64,000 nt of DNA from Bacillus sp. KH172YL63 (GTDB taxonomy: Bacteria > Bacillota > Bacilli > Bacillales > Bacillaceae_B), in assembly GCF_011398925.1 (NCBI RefSeq), contig NZ_AP022842.1, forward strand, positions 1,538,001 through 1,602,000, read 5' to 3'. The notes under the pieces are model-generated. The model worked only from the letters and a program-made list of their open reading frames with translations, had not been told where the DNA came from and did not search any database. The position numbers were made by a program, and so were the translations under genes. Positions 37,824 to 48,459 of this stretch are shown in pieces. Position 1 is the stretch's first letter. Each line of letters starts with the position of its first letter.

Positions 37824-40800
37824 ATGGAAGAAAAATCCCTCGGCAAAAGGGAAAGGTTTCAGCTGCTGCTTCAACAACTGGGGCTGACAGAAGATGCATT
37901 TGTTCAATATTTTCAAAACGCCGAAATTGAAAAGCTGGCCGTATACAGGAAAGAAAAAAAATGGCACTTTTACTTCAAGCTTGAAGAAATCATCCCCTGT
38001 AATGTGTGGAGTAAATTTTCGATTGCCCTGCAGACTTCCTTTAAACATATCGCCACAGTCAATTATACGATCCGCGTATTAAATGCACAGGCAACAGACG
38101 AGCAGATCCTTGACTATTGGCAGGATTGTGTGAAGGAGATACAAGGCATTTCACCACCATTATTAAAGTTGTTAAATACACAAAAGCCGAAAGTCATGGG
38201 GAACAAAATCATTGTTCAAGCTTCGAATGATACAGAGGCGGCACAGCTGAAGAGGAAATATGGTGAAATGATCTCATCTGTTTTCGAAAACTTTGGCTTT
38301 CCGAAGCTTGTTCTCGACGCTGAAGTCAGCCAAGTGGAAGAACAAAGCAATGAATACGAAAAATTCCTGGAAGAAAAGTTGAAAGAAGACCAGGAAAGAG
38401 CGAAACAAGCGTTGATTGAAATGGAAAAGGCTGAGAAAGAGGAAGCGAGCGGCATTCCAAGCGGTCCATTCATGCTTGGTCTCTCGATCAAAGATGATGC
38501 AGACTTCCGGAAAATCGAAGAGATATATGATGAAGAGCGCAGGATTGCAGTAGAAGGCTACGTCTTCGATTGTGAAACCCGTGAACTGAGAAGCGGCCGG
38601 ACGCTATTGACCTTCAAAGTGACCGATTATTCGAGTTCAATTCTTGTGAAAATGTTCTCAAGGGACAAAGAAGACGCTGCCGTCATGAACAATATGAAAA
38701 AAGGGATGTGGGTCCGCTGCCGTGGAAGCATCCAAAATGATACCTTTGTCCGGGATCTTGTCATGATTGCCAATGATGTGAATGAAATCAAACCAGTGTT
38801 AAGACTGGATACAGCGCCAGAGGATGAAAAGCGGGTGGAGCTTCATATGCATACACCGATGAGTCAGATGGATGCTGTTTCTTCTGTGGCAAGCCTTGTC
38901 GGTCAAGCAAAAAAATGGGGCCATAAAGCAGTTGCCATCACCGACCATGCTGTCGCCCAATCGTTCCCGGAAGCATTTAACGCAAGTAAGAAGAATGACA
39001 TTAAACTCCTCTACGGGGTGGAAGCGAACCTTGTCAATGACGGCGTGCCGATTGCCTATAACGACCGTGACCTCCCGCTTGAAGACAGCACGTTCATTGT
39101 CTTTGACGTGGAAACGACAGGTCTTTCCGCCGTATATGACACGATCATCGAACTTGCAGCGGTGAAGATCAAAGATGGGGAAATCATTGATAAATTCGAG
39201 TCATTCGCCAATCCACATCATCCCCTGTCTGCAACGACGATCGACCTGACGGGTATAACCGATGATATGGTCCAGTCGGCACCTGAAATCCAAGATGTGC
39301 TCCGTGACTTTCATCGGTGGATAGAAGACGATATACTCGTGGCCCATAATGCGTCATTCGATATGGGGTTCTTGAATGCCGGCTTTCAAAAGGCCGGAAT
39401 CTCTAAGGCGACGAATCCGGTCATTGATACACTTGAGCTTGGGCGGCTTCTCTATCCCCAATTCAAGAACCATCGTCTGAATACGCTGGCGAAAAAATTC
39501 GACATTGAATTGACCCAGCATCACCGGGCGATCTATGATGCTGAAACAACAGGATATCTATTATTGAAAATGTTGAAAGATGCACTTGAAAAGGGAATCA
39601 CCAACCATAATCAATTCAATGATTACATGGGGAAAGGCGATGCATATAAGCGGTCAAGGCCGTACCACTGTACACTGATTGCCCAGACGGAAGAAGGGCT
39701 GAAAAATCTGTACAAGCTCGTGTCGATCTCTCATATGAATTATTTCTACAGAGTTCCCCGCATCCCCCGTTCACAGCTTCAAAAGTACCGGAAAGGGATC
39801 CTTGTTGGTTCCGGGTGCGACAAAGGGGAAGTATTTGAAGGGATGATGCAAAAAGGGAAGGAAGAGGTCGAAGAAACGGCCCGCTTCTATGATTACCTGG
39901 AAGTACATCCAAGAGAGGTATACCAGCATCTGATTGAACTCGATCTTGTTCAGAGCCGGAAAAACCTTGAAGATATCATTAAAAATATCGTGGAACTGGG
40001 CAAGAAATTGGATATGCCGGTCGTGGCGACCGGGAATGTCCATTATTTGAATGAAACAGATAAAATCTATCGGAAGATACTCGTTGGTTCTCAAGGGGGA
40101 GCAAACCCGTTGAATCGTCACGAACTCCCCGATGTCCATTTCAGGACAACAAATGAAATGCTCGATGCTTTCTCGTTTTTAGGGAAAGAAACGGCCAAGG
40201 AGATCGTCGTTGACAATACGAATAAAATTGCCGACATGGTCGATGTCATCAAGCCGATCAAAGACGATTTGTATACACCGAAAATCGAGGGTGCAGACGA
40301 AGAGATGCGCAGGATGAGTTATGCGATGGCGAGAAGCATTTACGGAGATGACCTGCCTGAAATTGTTGAAGCAAGGATTGAGAAGGAATTAAAAAGTATC
40401 ATAGGCCATGGATTCGCGGTCATTTATTTGATCTCCCACAAGCTTGTTAAGAAATCACTTGATGATGGGTACCTGGTTGGTTCCCGTGGGTCGGTTGGAT
40501 CTTCGTTCGTTGCAACGATGACCGAAATCACTGAAGTGAATCCTCTGCCGCCGCATTATGTGTGCCCGTCGTGCAAAAAATCCGAGTTCTTCGATGATGG
40601 ATCTGTCGGTTCAGGTTTTGATTTGCCGAATAAAGATTGTCCTGATTGCGGCGTCCCATTTAAAAAGGATGGTCACGACATCCCGTTCGAAACTTTCCTG
40701 GGCTTCAAAGGGGATAAAGTGCCCGATATCGACCTGAACTTCTCCGGTGAATATCAGCCGAATGCCCATAACTATACGAAAGTACTGTTCGGTGAAGACA

Positions 40801-42143
40801 ACGTATACCGTGCAGGAACAATTGGTACGGTAGCGGAGAAGACGGCTTATGGATATGTAAAAGGCTATGCGAATGATCATCAGCTCCAGATACGCGGTGC
40901 CGAAATCGACCGTCTCGTCAGCGGTTGTACCGGGGTGAAAAGAACGACCGGACAGCATCCGGGTGGTATCATCGTTGTTCCTGATTATATGGATATCTTC
41001 GATTTTTCACCGATACAATTCCCGGCTGATGACTCAAGCTCCGAGTGGAAAACGACTCATTTTGATTTCCATTCCATCCATGATAACTTATTGAAGCTTG
41101 ATATTCTTGGACACGATGACCCCACTGTCATCCGTATGCTTCAGGATTTATCAGGGATCGATCCAAAGACGATCCCGACAGATGATCCGGAAGTCATGAA
41201 GATATTCAGCGGAACCGATTCACTCGGTGTGACGGAAGAACAAATCATGTGTAAAACCGGTACATTGGGGATTCCTGAATTCGGTACGAGATTTGTGCGA
41301 CAAATGCTTGAAGATACGAAGCCGACGACTTTCTCAGAACTTGTACAGATTTCCGGTCTTTCCCACGGAACCGATGTGTGGCTTGGAAATGCACAAGAGC
41401 TCATCCATAATAATATCTGTAACCTGAGCGAAGTAATCGGTTGCCGTGATGACATCATGGTGTACTTGATTTATCAAGGACTGGAGCCTTCACTCGCCTT
41501 TAAAATCATGGAGTTCGTCCGTAAAGGGAAGGGGCTGCAGGATGAATGGGTGGAAGAGATGAAGAAAAACGGTGTACCTGACTGGTATATCGATTCTTGT
41601 CTGAAGATCAAGTATATGTTCCCTAAAGCCCATGCCGCCGCCTATGTACTGATGGCCGTGCGGATCGCTTACTTTAAAGTCCATCATGCCCTGCTTTACT
41701 ATGCTGCCTATTTCACCGTCCGTGCAGAGGACTTCGATATCGAAGCGATGGTCCGGGGATCCCAGGCAATCCGGGCGAAGATCGAAGACATCAACAGCAA
41801 GGGTCTGGATGCTTCCCCTAAGGAAAAGAACACGCTGACAGTCCTTGAATTGGCGCTAGAAATGTGTGAAAGGGGATATAAATTCCAAAAAGTAGATCTT
41901 TACCGATCCCAGGCATCCGAGTTTATGATCGATGGGGATACATTGATCCCGCCGTTCAATGCCATACCGGGTCTCGGTACGAATGCCGCTATCAATATCG
42001 TAAATGCAAGGAAGGATGGGGAATTCCTTTCGAAGGAAGATCTCCAGCAGCGTGGACGGGTGTCGAAGACGATCATCGAGTATCTGGACAATCACGGCTG
42101 TCTGGAATCACTTCCGGATAAGAATCAATTATCCCTCTTCTAA
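37824..42143 (+). CDS. polC: DNA polymerase III alpha subunit, PolC type
   Basis: The 1439-residue replicative polymerase of low-GC Gram-positives. Domains in order: N-terminal domains, an OB-fold (about 225-320), PHP domain first part ([12 protein letters not shown] near 335), inserted DEDD 3'-5' exonuclease beginning FDVETTGLS (about 427) with [12 protein letters not shown] remainder, the Cys4 zinc site CPSCKK...CPDC (about 913-955), then the polymerase core with [12 protein letters not shown], a conserved [12 protein letters not shown], and a C-terminal helix-hairpin-helix and tail. Start ATG follows GGGGGAGAAAGG. Confidence 0.98.
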   Translation: MEEKSLGKRERFQLLLQQLGLTEDAFVQYFQNAEIEKLAVYRKEKKWHFYFKLEEIIPCNVWSKFSIALQTSFKHIATVNYTIRVLNAQATDEQILDYWQDCVKEIQGISPPLLKLLNTQKPKVMGNKIIVQASNDTEAAQLKRKYGEMISSVFENFGFPKLVLDAEVSQVEEQSNEYEKFLEEKLKEDQERAKQALIEMEKAEKEEASGIPSGPFMLGLSIKDDADFRKIEEIYDEERRIAVEGYVFDCETRELRSGRTLLTFKVTDYSSSILVKMFSRDKEDAAVMNNMKKGMWVRCRGSIQNDTFVRDLVMIANDVNEIKPVLRLDTAPEDEKRVELHMHTPMSQMDAVSSVASLVGQAKKWGHKAVAITDHAVAQSFPEAFNASKKNDIKLLYGVEANLVNDGVPIAYNDRDLPLEDSTFIVFDVETTGLSAVYDTIIELAAVKIKDGEIIDKFESFANPHHPLSATTIDLTGITDDMVQSAPEIQDVLRDFHRWIEDDILVAHNASFDMGFLNAGFQKAGISKATNPVIDTLELGRLLYPQFKNHRLNTLAKKFDIELTQHHRAIYDAETTGYLLLKMLKDALEKGITNHNQFNDYMGKGDAYKRSRPYHCTLIAQTEEGLKNLYKLVSISHMNYFYRVPRIPRSQLQKYRKGILVGSGCDKGEVFEGMMQKGKEEVEETARFYDYLEVHPREVYQHLIELDLVQSRKNLEDIIKNIVELGKKLDMPVVATGNVHYLNETDKIYRKILVGSQGGANPLNRHELPDVHFRTTNEMLDAFSFLGKETAKEIVVDNTNKIADMVDVIKPIKDDLYTPKIEGADEEMRRMSYAMARSIYGDDLPEIVEARIEKELKSIIGHGFAVIYLISHKLVKKSLDDGYLVGSRGSVGSSFVATMTEITEVNPLPPHYVCPSCKKSEFFDDGSVGSGFDLPNKDCPDCGVPFKKDGHDIPFETFLGFKGDKVPDIDLNFSGEYQPNAHNYTKVLFGEDNVYRAGTIGTVAEKTAYGYVKGYANDHQLQIRGAEIDRLVSGCTGVKRTTGQHPGGIIVVPDYMDIFDFSPIQFPADDSSSEWKTTHFDFHSIHDNLLKLDILGHDDPTVIRMLQDLSGIDPKTIPTDDPEVMKIFSGTDSLGVTEEQIMCKTGTLGIPEFGTRFVRQMLEDTKPTTFSELVQISGLSHGTDVWLGNAQELIHNNICNLSEVIGCRDDIMVYLIYQGLEPSLAFKIMEFVRKGKGLQDEWVEEMKKNGVPDWYIDSCLKIKYMFPKAHAAAYVLMAVRIAYFKVHHALLYYAAYFTVRAEDFDIEAMVRGSQAIRAKIEDINSKGLDASPKEKNTLTVLELALEMCERGYKFQKVDLYRSQASEFMIDGDTLIPPFNAIPGLGTNAAINIVNARKDGEFLSKEDLQQRGRVSKTIIEYLDNHGCLESLPDKNQLSLF

Positions 42144-42163
42144 GCTGATATCATGGGAATTGT

Positions 42164-42192
42164 TTGCATAAACATGATGATTATGGTATATT
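42164..42192 (+). promoter_or_regulatory. Sigma-A promoter of the rimP-nusA-infB operon
   Basis: TTGCAT (42164-42169) and TATATT (42187-42192) are spaced by exactly 17 bases. Transcription would start near 42199-42200, giving a leader of about 130 bases that contains the hairpin at 42228-42252 before the rimP ribosome binding site at 42319-42326. Confidence 0.7.
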
Positions 42193-42227
42193 TTTATTGG
42201 AAATACTAAAGATAGCTCTAAAGGTAG

Positions 42228-42256
42228 AAGAGTGGGGTCGCACCCCACTCTTTCGT
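42228..42256 (+). terminator. Leader terminator/attenuator upstream of rimP-nusA
   Basis: AAGAGTGGGGT (42228-42238) and ACCCCACTCTT (42242-42252) form a perfect 11-pair stem with a three-base loop, followed by only a short, interrupted T tract (TTTCGTTATT). It lies downstream of the proposed promoter and upstream of rimP, so it acts on the leader transcript. In B. subtilis NusA represses its own operon through a NusA-dependent terminator in this leader; a strong stem with a poor U tract fits that type. It could also simply terminate polC transcription. Confidence 0.65.
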
Positions 42257-42329
42257 TATTACATGGAGATTTTTTGAACTATCATTTCTAGTCTTGGTGC
42301 AAGATTTTCATATAGACCAGGAGGTAAGT

Positions 42330-42800
42330 ATGAGCAAAATAACAACACTCGTAGAAGAAATTGTCACACCGATCTTGGATGATTTGTCACTTGAACTCAT
42401 CGACATGGAGTATGTCAAGGAAGGATCCAACTGGTTCCTTCGTGTATTCATCGATAAAGATTCAGGTGTTGACATCGAAGAATGCGGAATTGTCAGTGAA
42501 AGACTAAGTGAAAAGCTGGATGAGATCGATCCAATCACTCATAATTACTTTTTAGAAGTTTCTTCACCTGGCGCTGAGCGTCCGTTAAAGAAAGACAAGG
42601 ACTTCGAAAAGGCCATCGGCAAAAATGTCTATGTGAAGACATATGAACCGTTGAACGGTGAGAAGGCTTTCGAAGGAACGCTGCTTTCGTATACTTCAGA
42701 ATCATTGGCATTAGAAGTAACCATTAAGACAAGAAAAAAGAAGGTTGAAATTCCAACAGATAAAATAGCTATCGCACGACTGGCTGTTACATTTTCATAG
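42330..42800 (+). CDS. rimP: Ribosome maturation factor RimP (YlxS)
   Basis: A 156-residue factor needed for 30S subunit maturation. Features are [20 protein letters not shown] (about residues 23-42), [17 protein letters not shown], and [16 protein letters not shown] near residue 75, all RimP hallmarks. ATG 42330 follows the strong CAGGAGGTAAGT site; an in-frame TTG at 42294 lacks one. It is the first gene of the nusA-infB operon, as in most bacteria. Confidence 0.96.
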   Translation: MSKITTLVEEIVTPILDDLSLELIDMEYVKEGSNWFLRVFIDKDSGVDIEECGIVSERLSEKLDEIDPITHNYFLEVSSPGAERPLKKDKDFEKAIGKNVYVKTYEPLNGEKAFEGTLLSYTSESLALEVTIKTRKKKVEIPTDKIAIARLAVTFS

Positions 42801-42835
42801 GAACGAACCGCACTATAAAGGGGGATGAAACCACC

Positions 42836-43969
42836 ATGAGCACGCAGTTATTAGATGCTCTTACTGTTTTAGAGAAAGAAAAAGGCATTGCAAGAGATGT
42901 CATCATTGAAGCGATTGAAGCGGCCCTTGTGTCGGCTTATAAACGAAATTTTAATCAGGCGCAGAACGTCCGTGTAGACCTTAACCTGGATACCGGTACG
43001 ATGAGAGTATTCGCCCGTAAGGAAGTCGTGGATGAAGTATTTGATTCCCGTCTTGAAATTTCGGTCGAAGATGCCGCTGAAATCAACCCTAGCTATGAAG
43101 TTGGGGACGTGGTCGAGCTTGAAGTGACGCCTAAGGATTTCGGACGCATTGCGGCCCAGACGGCGAAACAGGTTGTGACACAACGGGTAAGGGAAGCGGA
43201 GAGAGGAATCATCTATTCAGAATTCGTTGACCGTGAAGAAGACATCATGACGGGGATCGTCCAAAGACAGGACAACCGTTTCATCTATGTAGCACTCGGC
43301 AAGATCGAAGCACTCCTTCCAGTAAGTGAGCAGATGCCGAATGAAACGTATAAGCCCCATGACCGTATCAAAGTATTCATTACAAAGGTCGAGAAGACGA
43401 CGAAGGGTCCTCAGATCTTCGTATCAAGAACACATCCAGGATTATTGAAGCGTCTATTTGAAATCGAAGTTCCTGAAATCTTTGATGGAACTGTTGAAAT
43501 CAAGTCAGTTGCCCGTGAAGCGGGGGATCGCTCGAAAATCTCTGTGTACGCTGAGAATTCTGAAGTCGATCCTGTAGGCGCATGTGTAGGAACAAAAGGC
43601 GCACGTGTACAGGCGATTGTAAATGAATTAAAAGGTGAAAAGATCGACATCGTCCAGTGGTCAGAAGATCCAGTGACATTCGTCGCAAATGCACTCAGTC
43701 CATCAAAGGTTCTTGATGTGCAGGTGAACGAGGAAGATAAGGCGACGAGAGTGGTCGTACCTGACTACCAGCTGTCTCTTGCAATCGGTAAGCGTGGTCA
43801 AAACGCCCGTCTAGCTGCCAAGTTGACGAACTGGAAAATTGACATCAAGAGTGAGACAGACGCCCGTGAACTTGGATTGTATCCAAGGGAGGAGTCCTTC
43901 CTGCCTCAAGACGAAGAGGAAGAGTACGACGATGAACCTTTGAATATTGATTTCGAAAATCAAGATTAA
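42836..43969 (+). CDS. nusA: Transcription termination/antitermination factor NusA
   Basis: A 377-residue RNA polymerase-binding factor that promotes pausing and intrinsic termination. It comprises an N-terminal polymerase-binding domain (residues 1-about 125), an S1 domain (about 135-200, GIVQRQDNRFIYVALGK), and two KH domains (GACVGTKGARVQAIVNEL and LAIGKRGQNARLAAKLT). The protein ends in an acidic tail and lacks the acidic repeats of the E. coli protein, as is usual for Bacillus. Start ATG follows AAAGGGGGATG. Confidence 0.98.
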   Translation: MSTQLLDALTVLEKEKGIARDVIIEAIEAALVSAYKRNFNQAQNVRVDLNLDTGTMRVFARKEVVDEVFDSRLEISVEDAAEINPSYEVGDVVELEVTPKDFGRIAAQTAKQVVTQRVREAERGIIYSEFVDREEDIMTGIVQRQDNRFIYVALGKIEALLPVSEQMPNETYKPHDRIKVFITKVEKTTKGPQIFVSRTHPGLLKRLFEIEVPEIFDGTVEIKSVAREAGDRSKISVYAENSEVDPVGACVGTKGARVQAIVNELKGEKIDIVQWSEDPVTFVANALSPSKVLDVQVNEEDKATRVVVPDYQLSLAIGKRGQNARLAAKLTNWKIDIKSETDARELGLYPREESFLPQDEEEEYDDEPLNIDFENQD

Positions 43970-43981
43970 GAGGTGACCAAA

Positions 43982-44251
43982 ATGGGTGCAAATAAGAAGA
44001 TACCGTTGCGTAAATGCGTGGCAACCGGTGAAATGAAACCTAAAAAGGAAATGATCCGGATTGTCAGATCGAAAGAAGGGGAAGTCTCAATCGACCCTAC
44101 CGGCAAGAAATCAGGGCGCGGGGCTTATCTTTCCAAAGATAAAGACGTCATTTTACAGGCGAAAAAGAAAAATACTTTAGCCAATCAATTACAGGCGAAA
44201 ATAGATGAATCTCTTTACGATGAATTGATTAGCCTTGTGGAGAAGGAGTAA
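43982..44251 (+). CDS. rnpM: RNase P modulator RnpM (YlxR)
   Basis: An 89-residue basic protein of the YlxR family, with RKCVATGEMKPKKEMIRIV (about residues 10-28) and PTGKKSGRGAYLSKD near residues 43-57. The family was long uncharacterised; work in B. subtilis has reported that YlxR binds and modulates RNase P. ATG 43982 is preferred over GTG 43973 since AAGAGGTG lies at 43969-43975 and the shorter N-terminus matches relatives. It lies between nusA and ylxQ. Confidence 0.92.
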   Translation: MGANKKIPLRKCVATGEMKPKKEMIRIVRSKEGEVSIDPTGKKSGRGAYLSKDKDVILQAKKKNTLANQLQAKIDESLYDELISLVEKE

Positions 44252-44261
44252 CGTTTAGCGT

Positions 44262-44579
44262 ATGAATCAAAATCGTTGGATGTCACTTTTAGGATTGGCA
44301 AATCGGGCACGTAAGATTATTTCAGGTGAAGAGCTTGTTATTAAAGAAGTTCGCAGTGGACGAGCAAAACTTGTCATTCTTTCCAAAGATGCTTCTGCTA
44401 ATACAAACAAGAAAATCACGGACAAATGTAAATCATACAATGTCCCGGTATCCTTAGTGGAAAACAGGCATGATTTAGGTCAAGCCATTGGAAAAGAGGC
44501 CAGGGTGGTTACGGCCATACTGGATGAAGGCTTTGCCAGAAAGTTATCCGAACTGCTCGATGAATCTCAGTGGGGGTGA
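44262..44579 (+). CDS. ylxQ: L7Ae-family K-turn RNA-binding protein YlxQ
   Basis: A 105-residue member of the L7Ae/L30e family. [21 protein letters not shown] and [18 protein letters not shown] are typical of the RNA-binding surface, followed by the hydrophobic [17 protein letters not shown] helix. Homologues bind kink-turn RNAs; the natural target in Bacillus is not settled. It is placed between rnpM and infB in the conserved nusA operon, ending four bases before the infB ATG. Confidence 0.92.
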   Translation: MNQNRWMSLLGLANRARKIISGEELVIKEVRSGRAKLVILSKDASANTNKKITDKCKSYNVPVSLVENRHDLGQAIGKEARVVTAILDEGFARKLSELLDESQWG

Positions 44580-44583
44580 ACAT

Positions 44584-46749
44584 ATGAGCAAGATGCGTGT
44601 ATATGAATATGCAAAGAAACATAATGTGTCAAGTAAAGATGTGATCGAAAAATTAAAGCAACTGAATATTGAGGTATCAAACCATATGGCAACTATAGAA
44701 GACGATGGAGTAACAAAATTGGACGCGATGTACAAGGGGAATGCAAAATCATCCCAGAAGGCCGATACATCAAAGTCTGAAGACGCTCCGAACAAAGAGA
44801 AGGTCAAAGCAGCACCGAAGAGCCGTGAAGGTAAGAAACAAGATCAACAGCACCAGTCAAAGGAGAAGAAAGTCTTCAATAATAATAACAACAACAACCA
44901 AAACAGAAATAAAAACAAAAATAACAAAAACAACAAGCCGAACAGAAACGCGAAACAGGCTCCTCAACAGCAGCCGCCTGCAAAGAAGAAAGAACTTCCG
45001 GCTAAAATCACGTTCTCAGAGTCTCTGACTGTAGCAGAACTTGCAAAAAAATTACACAAAGAGCCATCCGAAATCATCAAAAAGCTCTTTATGCTTGGTG
45101 TAATGGCAACAATCAACCAGGAGCTCGACAAAGATTCAATTGAACTGATCGCCGGTGAATACGGTGTGGAAGTTGAAGAAGAAATCAAAGTGGATGCAAC
45201 TGACCTTGAAGTATACTTCACTGAAGATACGGAAGATCAGCTGGAAGAGCGTCCATCTGTTGTAACGATCATGGGTCACGTTGACCACGGTAAAACAACC
45301 CTTCTTGATTCGATTCGTAATACGAAGGTGACTGCAGGCGAAGCTGGCGGGATCACTCAGCATATCGGGGCTTACCAAGTAGAGGTCGATGGAAAGAAAA
45401 TTACCTTCCTTGATACCCCGGGACATGCTGCCTTCACGACAATGCGTGCACGCGGTGCACAAGTGACGGATATCGCGATCATCGTCGTCGCAGCGGATGA
45501 CGGTGTAATGCCGCAGACAGTTGAAGCCATCAACCACGCAAAAGCTGCTGAAGTTCCAATCATCATTGCGGTTAACAAAATGGATAAGGAAGCTGCCAAT
45601 CCTGATCGCGTCATGCAGGAGCTGACAGAATATGAATTGGTTCCTGAAGCATGGGGTGGAGATACGATTTTTGTACCACTTTCAGCACTATCTGGAGACG
45701 GAATCGACAACCTGCTTGAAATGATCGTTCTTGTGAGCGAAGTGGAAGAGCTGAAAGCAAATCCACACCGCCTTGCACAAGGTACTGTCATTGAAGCTCA
45801 ATTAGACAAAGGCCGTGGATCGGTTGCAACACTTCTTGTACAAAACGGTACATTGAAAGTCGGCGATCCAATCGTAGTAGGAAATACTTTCGGACGTGTC
45901 CGTGCCATGGTCAATGACCTTGGACGCCGTGTGAAGGCAGCTGGTCCTTCTGCTCCCGTTGAAATCACCGGGCTGAACGATGTTCCTCAAGCGGGTGACC
46001 GCTTCGTCGTATTTGAAGACGAGAAGACGGCTCGCTCTGTAGGGGAATCACGTGCCTCCCAAGCGCTTCAGGCTCAGCGTGGAGAAAAATCCAAAGTCAG
46101 CCTTGAGACGCTGTTCGAGCAAATGAAGCAAGGGGAAATGAAAGACCTTAACCTTGTTCTTAAAGCAGACGTTCAAGGTTCTGTTGAAGCACTTGCAGCT
46201 TCATTGATGAAGATTGAAGTAGAGGGTGTAAATATCCGCATCATTCATACCGGTGTGGGTGCCATCAACGAATCTGATATCTCACTTGCTGCAGCTTCAA
46301 ATGCGATCGTCATCGGATTTAATGTCCGCCCTGATGTGAATGCCAAGCGTACGGCAGATGCTGAAGGTGTTGAAATCCGTCTTCACCGCATCATCTACAA
46401 AGTGATGGAAGAGATCGAGGCTGCGATGAAAGGGATGCTTGATCCTGAATTTGAAGAAAAAATCATTGGACAAGCGGAAGTTCGTCAGACATTTAAAGTG
46501 TCTAAAGTCGGTACAATTGCGGGAAGCTATGTAACAGAAGGTAAGATTTCACGGGACAGCGGCGTCCGCCTCATCCGTGACGGAATCGTTATCTTTGAAG
46601 GTGAACTTGATGCCCTTAAACGTTTCAAAGATGATGCCAAAGACGTAGCCAAAGGTTATGAATGTGGTATCACGATCAAGAACTTCAATGATGTGAAAGA
46701 AGGCGACGTAATCGAAGCCTTCATCATGGAAGAAATCACACGTAAATGA
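44584..46749 (+). CDS. infB: Translation initiation factor IF-2
   Basis: A 721-residue GTPase that delivers initiator tRNA and joins subunits. There is an N-terminal IF2-N module ([19 protein letters not shown]), a long low-complexity linker rich in Asn, Lys and Gln (about residues 98-138), then a second N-domain. The G domain follows with [12 protein letters not shown] (about residue 230), DTPGHAAF and NKMD, with domains II-IV after it. ATG 44584 follows GTGGGGGTGAACAT; the frame is open upstream into ylxQ, which is a shadow. Confidence 0.98.
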   Translation: MSKMRVYEYAKKHNVSSKDVIEKLKQLNIEVSNHMATIEDDGVTKLDAMYKGNAKSSQKADTSKSEDAPNKEKVKAAPKSREGKKQDQQHQSKEKKVFNNNNNNNQNRNKNKNNKNNKPNRNAKQAPQQQPPAKKKELPAKITFSESLTVAELAKKLHKEPSEIIKKLFMLGVMATINQELDKDSIELIAGEYGVEVEEEIKVDATDLEVYFTEDTEDQLEERPSVVTIMGHVDHGKTTLLDSIRNTKVTAGEAGGITQHIGAYQVEVDGKKITFLDTPGHAAFTTMRARGAQVTDIAIIVVAADDGVMPQTVEAINHAKAAEVPIIIAVNKMDKEAANPDRVMQELTEYELVPEAWGGDTIFVPLSALSGDGIDNLLEMIVLVSEVEELKANPHRLAQGTVIEAQLDKGRGSVATLLVQNGTLKVGDPIVVGNTFGRVRAMVNDLGRRVKAAGPSAPVEITGLNDVPQAGDRFVVFEDEKTARSVGESRASQALQAQRGEKSKVSLETLFEQMKQGEMKDLNLVLKADVQGSVEALAASLMKIEVEGVNIRIIHTGVGAINESDISLAAASNAIVIGFNVRPDVNAKRTADAEGVEIRLHRIIYKVMEEIEAAMKGMLDPEFEEKIIGQAEVRQTFKVSKVGTIAGSYVTEGKISRDSGVRLIRDGIVIFEGELDALKRFKDDAKDVAKGYECGITIKNFNDVKEGDVIEAFIMEEITRK

Positions 46750-47024
46750 TCACATATGTTGAATGTGAGTGTATGATACATGATTCTCATTCTTTAAAGG
46801 AAAAGCGGGCGGTCCTCCAAAGGGTACTGTCCCGCCTGAAGCAAAAGTTCAATGTCTCTGTCTCTGAAATCGATCATCAGGATGTGTGGCAACGCACAAG
46901 AATCGCGATGGTCACCGTTGCCTCTTCAAAAGCGGCAAGCGAAAGGGAAATCGAGCATGCCTTGAGGTTCATCGATTCCTTTCCAGAGTGGGAGCGGATG
47001 GAAACCCATATCGAATCATTGTAG
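46746..47024 (+). CDS. ylxP: DUF503 family protein YlxP
   Basis: A 92-residue protein of the small DUF503/YlxP family: [21 protein letters not shown], then [20 protein letters not shown], and a C-terminal helix. The biochemical function is not established; the gene is a conserved part of nusA-infB operons, so a role in ribosome biogenesis is often assumed. The ATG overlaps the infB stop (ATGA), suggesting coupled translation. Confidence 0.92.
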   Translation: MITYVECECMIHDSHSLKEKRAVLQRVLSRLKQKFNVSVSEIDHQDVWQRTRIAMVTVASSKAASEREIEHALRFIDSFPEWERMETHIESL

Positions 47025-47072
47025 CAGCTTATGTTTGACATATACCATTACAGATAAACAGAGGTGATATTG

Positions 47073-47441
47073 ATGAGCCATCGTGCGAATCGTGTTGGCG
47101 AACAAATGAAGAAAGAGCTCAGCGATATTATCGGACGAAAAATAAAGGATCCACGCATTGGCTTTGTAACGGTTACAGATGTACAGGTAACCGGTGATCT
47201 ACAACAGGCAAAAGTGTATATTACCGTTCTGGGTGGAGAAGACCAAAGAGAGAATACACTCAAAGGTCTTGGAAAGGCAAAAGGATTCATCCGTTCTGAA
47301 GTAGGACAGCGAATCCGCCTTCGCAAAACACCTGAAATTATTTTTGAGTTTGATGAATCGATTGATTATGGTAATCATATTGAGTCTTTATTGAAAAAGG
47401 TCCAAGATGAACCAGAAGAGTCTAAAGATACAGAGAAGTAA
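47073..47441 (+). CDS. rbfA: 30S ribosome-binding factor RbfA
   Basis: A 122-residue KH-type factor required for late 30S maturation and 16S rRNA processing. It begins [19 protein letters not shown] and has [20 protein letters not shown] split over residues 30-50 and KVYITVLG; the interrupted KH motif is typical. ATG 47073 is preferred over GTG 47064, which lies within the AGAGGTGATATTG ribosome binding region. A hairpin follows before truB. Confidence 0.96.
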   Translation: MSHRANRVGEQMKKELSDIIGRKIKDPRIGFVTVTDVQVTGDLQQAKVYITVLGGEDQRENTLKGLGKAKGFIRSEVGQRIRLRKTPEIIFEFDESIDYGNHIESLLKKVQDEPEESKDTEK

Positions 47442-47445
47442 TGAG

Positions 47446-47492
47446 AAAGGGCTGATCCGGACGGAAGTATATTTCCAGAGGATCAGCCCTTT
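47446..47492 (+). terminator. Hairpin between rbfA and truB
   Basis: AAAGGGCTGATCC (47446-47458) and GGATCAGCCCTTT (47480-47492) are perfect complements with a 21-base loop. The following sequence TTATGCATATTTTAG has only a weak T tract, so the element may give partial termination, leaving truB and ribC at a lower level, or protect the upstream mRNA end. Confidence 0.65.
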
Positions 47493-47532
47493 ATGCATAT
47501 TTTAGACAGATATACATATTGGAGGTATGAAT

Positions 47533-48441
47533 ATGAATGGCATCCTGCCTTTATGGAAGCCCCGGGGCATGACGTCCCATGATTGCGTGTTTAAATTGAG
47601 GAAGCTGCTCGGTACAAAGAAAGTCGGCCATACAGGCACGCTTGATCCGGAAGTGTCCGGTGTCCTGCCGATTTGTATCGGCAGGGCCACAAAGATTGCA
47701 GAGTACATCACCGCCTCTGGAAAGACCTACGAGGGCGAAGTGACCCTCGGCTTCTCTACAACAACAGAAGACGCATGGGGGGAGAAGGTCGAGGAAAAGA
47801 AAGTCGACAGAAAGATCATGAGAGAAGAGGTTGAAAAGGTCCTTCAGAGCATGACGGGAGAAATCACCCAAACCCCTCCCATGTTTTCAGCTGTCAAAGT
47901 GAATGGCAAGAGACTGTATGAATACGCAAGGCAGGGGATCGAGATTGAAAGACCTTCAAGGACAGTCCATATCAAGCGTCTGCGCCTCTTGGAGGAGTGG
48001 GATGAGTTAAACGGTGATTCGAGCTCATTCCGCTTTGAAGTCGCCTGCGGGAAAGGGACATATGTGAGGACACTCGCTGTTGAGATCGGGAACAGACTGG
48101 GATATCCCGCTCATATGTCTGCCCTGACCCGTACGCAATCTGCCAGCTTCAAAGAAGAAGATTGCCATACCCTTGAGTATATAAAAGAATATGTGGAAGA
48201 TCATCACCCCCAGGGACTCCTCCTGCCCCTTGAGCTTGGGCTTTCTCATTTGCCGAAAATGGTGATTAGTGATACATTAGCAGAGAAAGTGAAGAATGGG
48301 GCACGCTTACAAGAGCCTGATACATGGCCGGAAAGCACCGAGGTAGTAATGGAATATCAGGGCAAAGCGATTGCCATCTATCAAAGGCATCCGGACAAAC
48401 CAGGGATCATCAAGCCTGTCAAAGTGCTTTTTAACGACTAG
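47533..48441 (+). CDS. truB: tRNA pseudouridine-55 synthase TruB
   Basis: A 302-residue enzyme making the universal pseudouridine 55 in tRNA T-loops. The catalytic Asp38 is in KVGHTGTLDPEVSGVLPIC, and KTYEGEVTLGFSTTTED and GTYVRTLAVEIG are conserved. A C-terminal PUA-like domain follows. ATG 47533 is preferred over ATG 47527, which directly abuts the TTGGAGGT ribosome binding site. Confidence 0.96.
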   Translation: MNGILPLWKPRGMTSHDCVFKLRKLLGTKKVGHTGTLDPEVSGVLPICIGRATKIAEYITASGKTYEGEVTLGFSTTTEDAWGEKVEEKKVDRKIMREEVEKVLQSMTGEITQTPPMFSAVKVNGKRLYEYARQGIEIERPSRTVHIKRLRLLEEWDELNGDSSSFRFEVACGKGTYVRTLAVEIGNRLGYPAHMSALTRTQSASFKEEDCHTLEYIKEYVEDHHPQGLLLPLELGLSHLPKMVISDTLAEKVKNGARLQEPDTWPESTEVVMEYQGKAIAIYQRHPDKPGIIKPVKVLFND

Positions 48442-48459
48442 TGAAAAAGGTGAAATGCT

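Noticed and set aside
44880..44995. Asn/Lys-rich stretch in infB as an inserted or foreign segment
   Set aside because: Low-complexity linkers of this kind are normal between the N-terminal modules of Bacillus IF-2.
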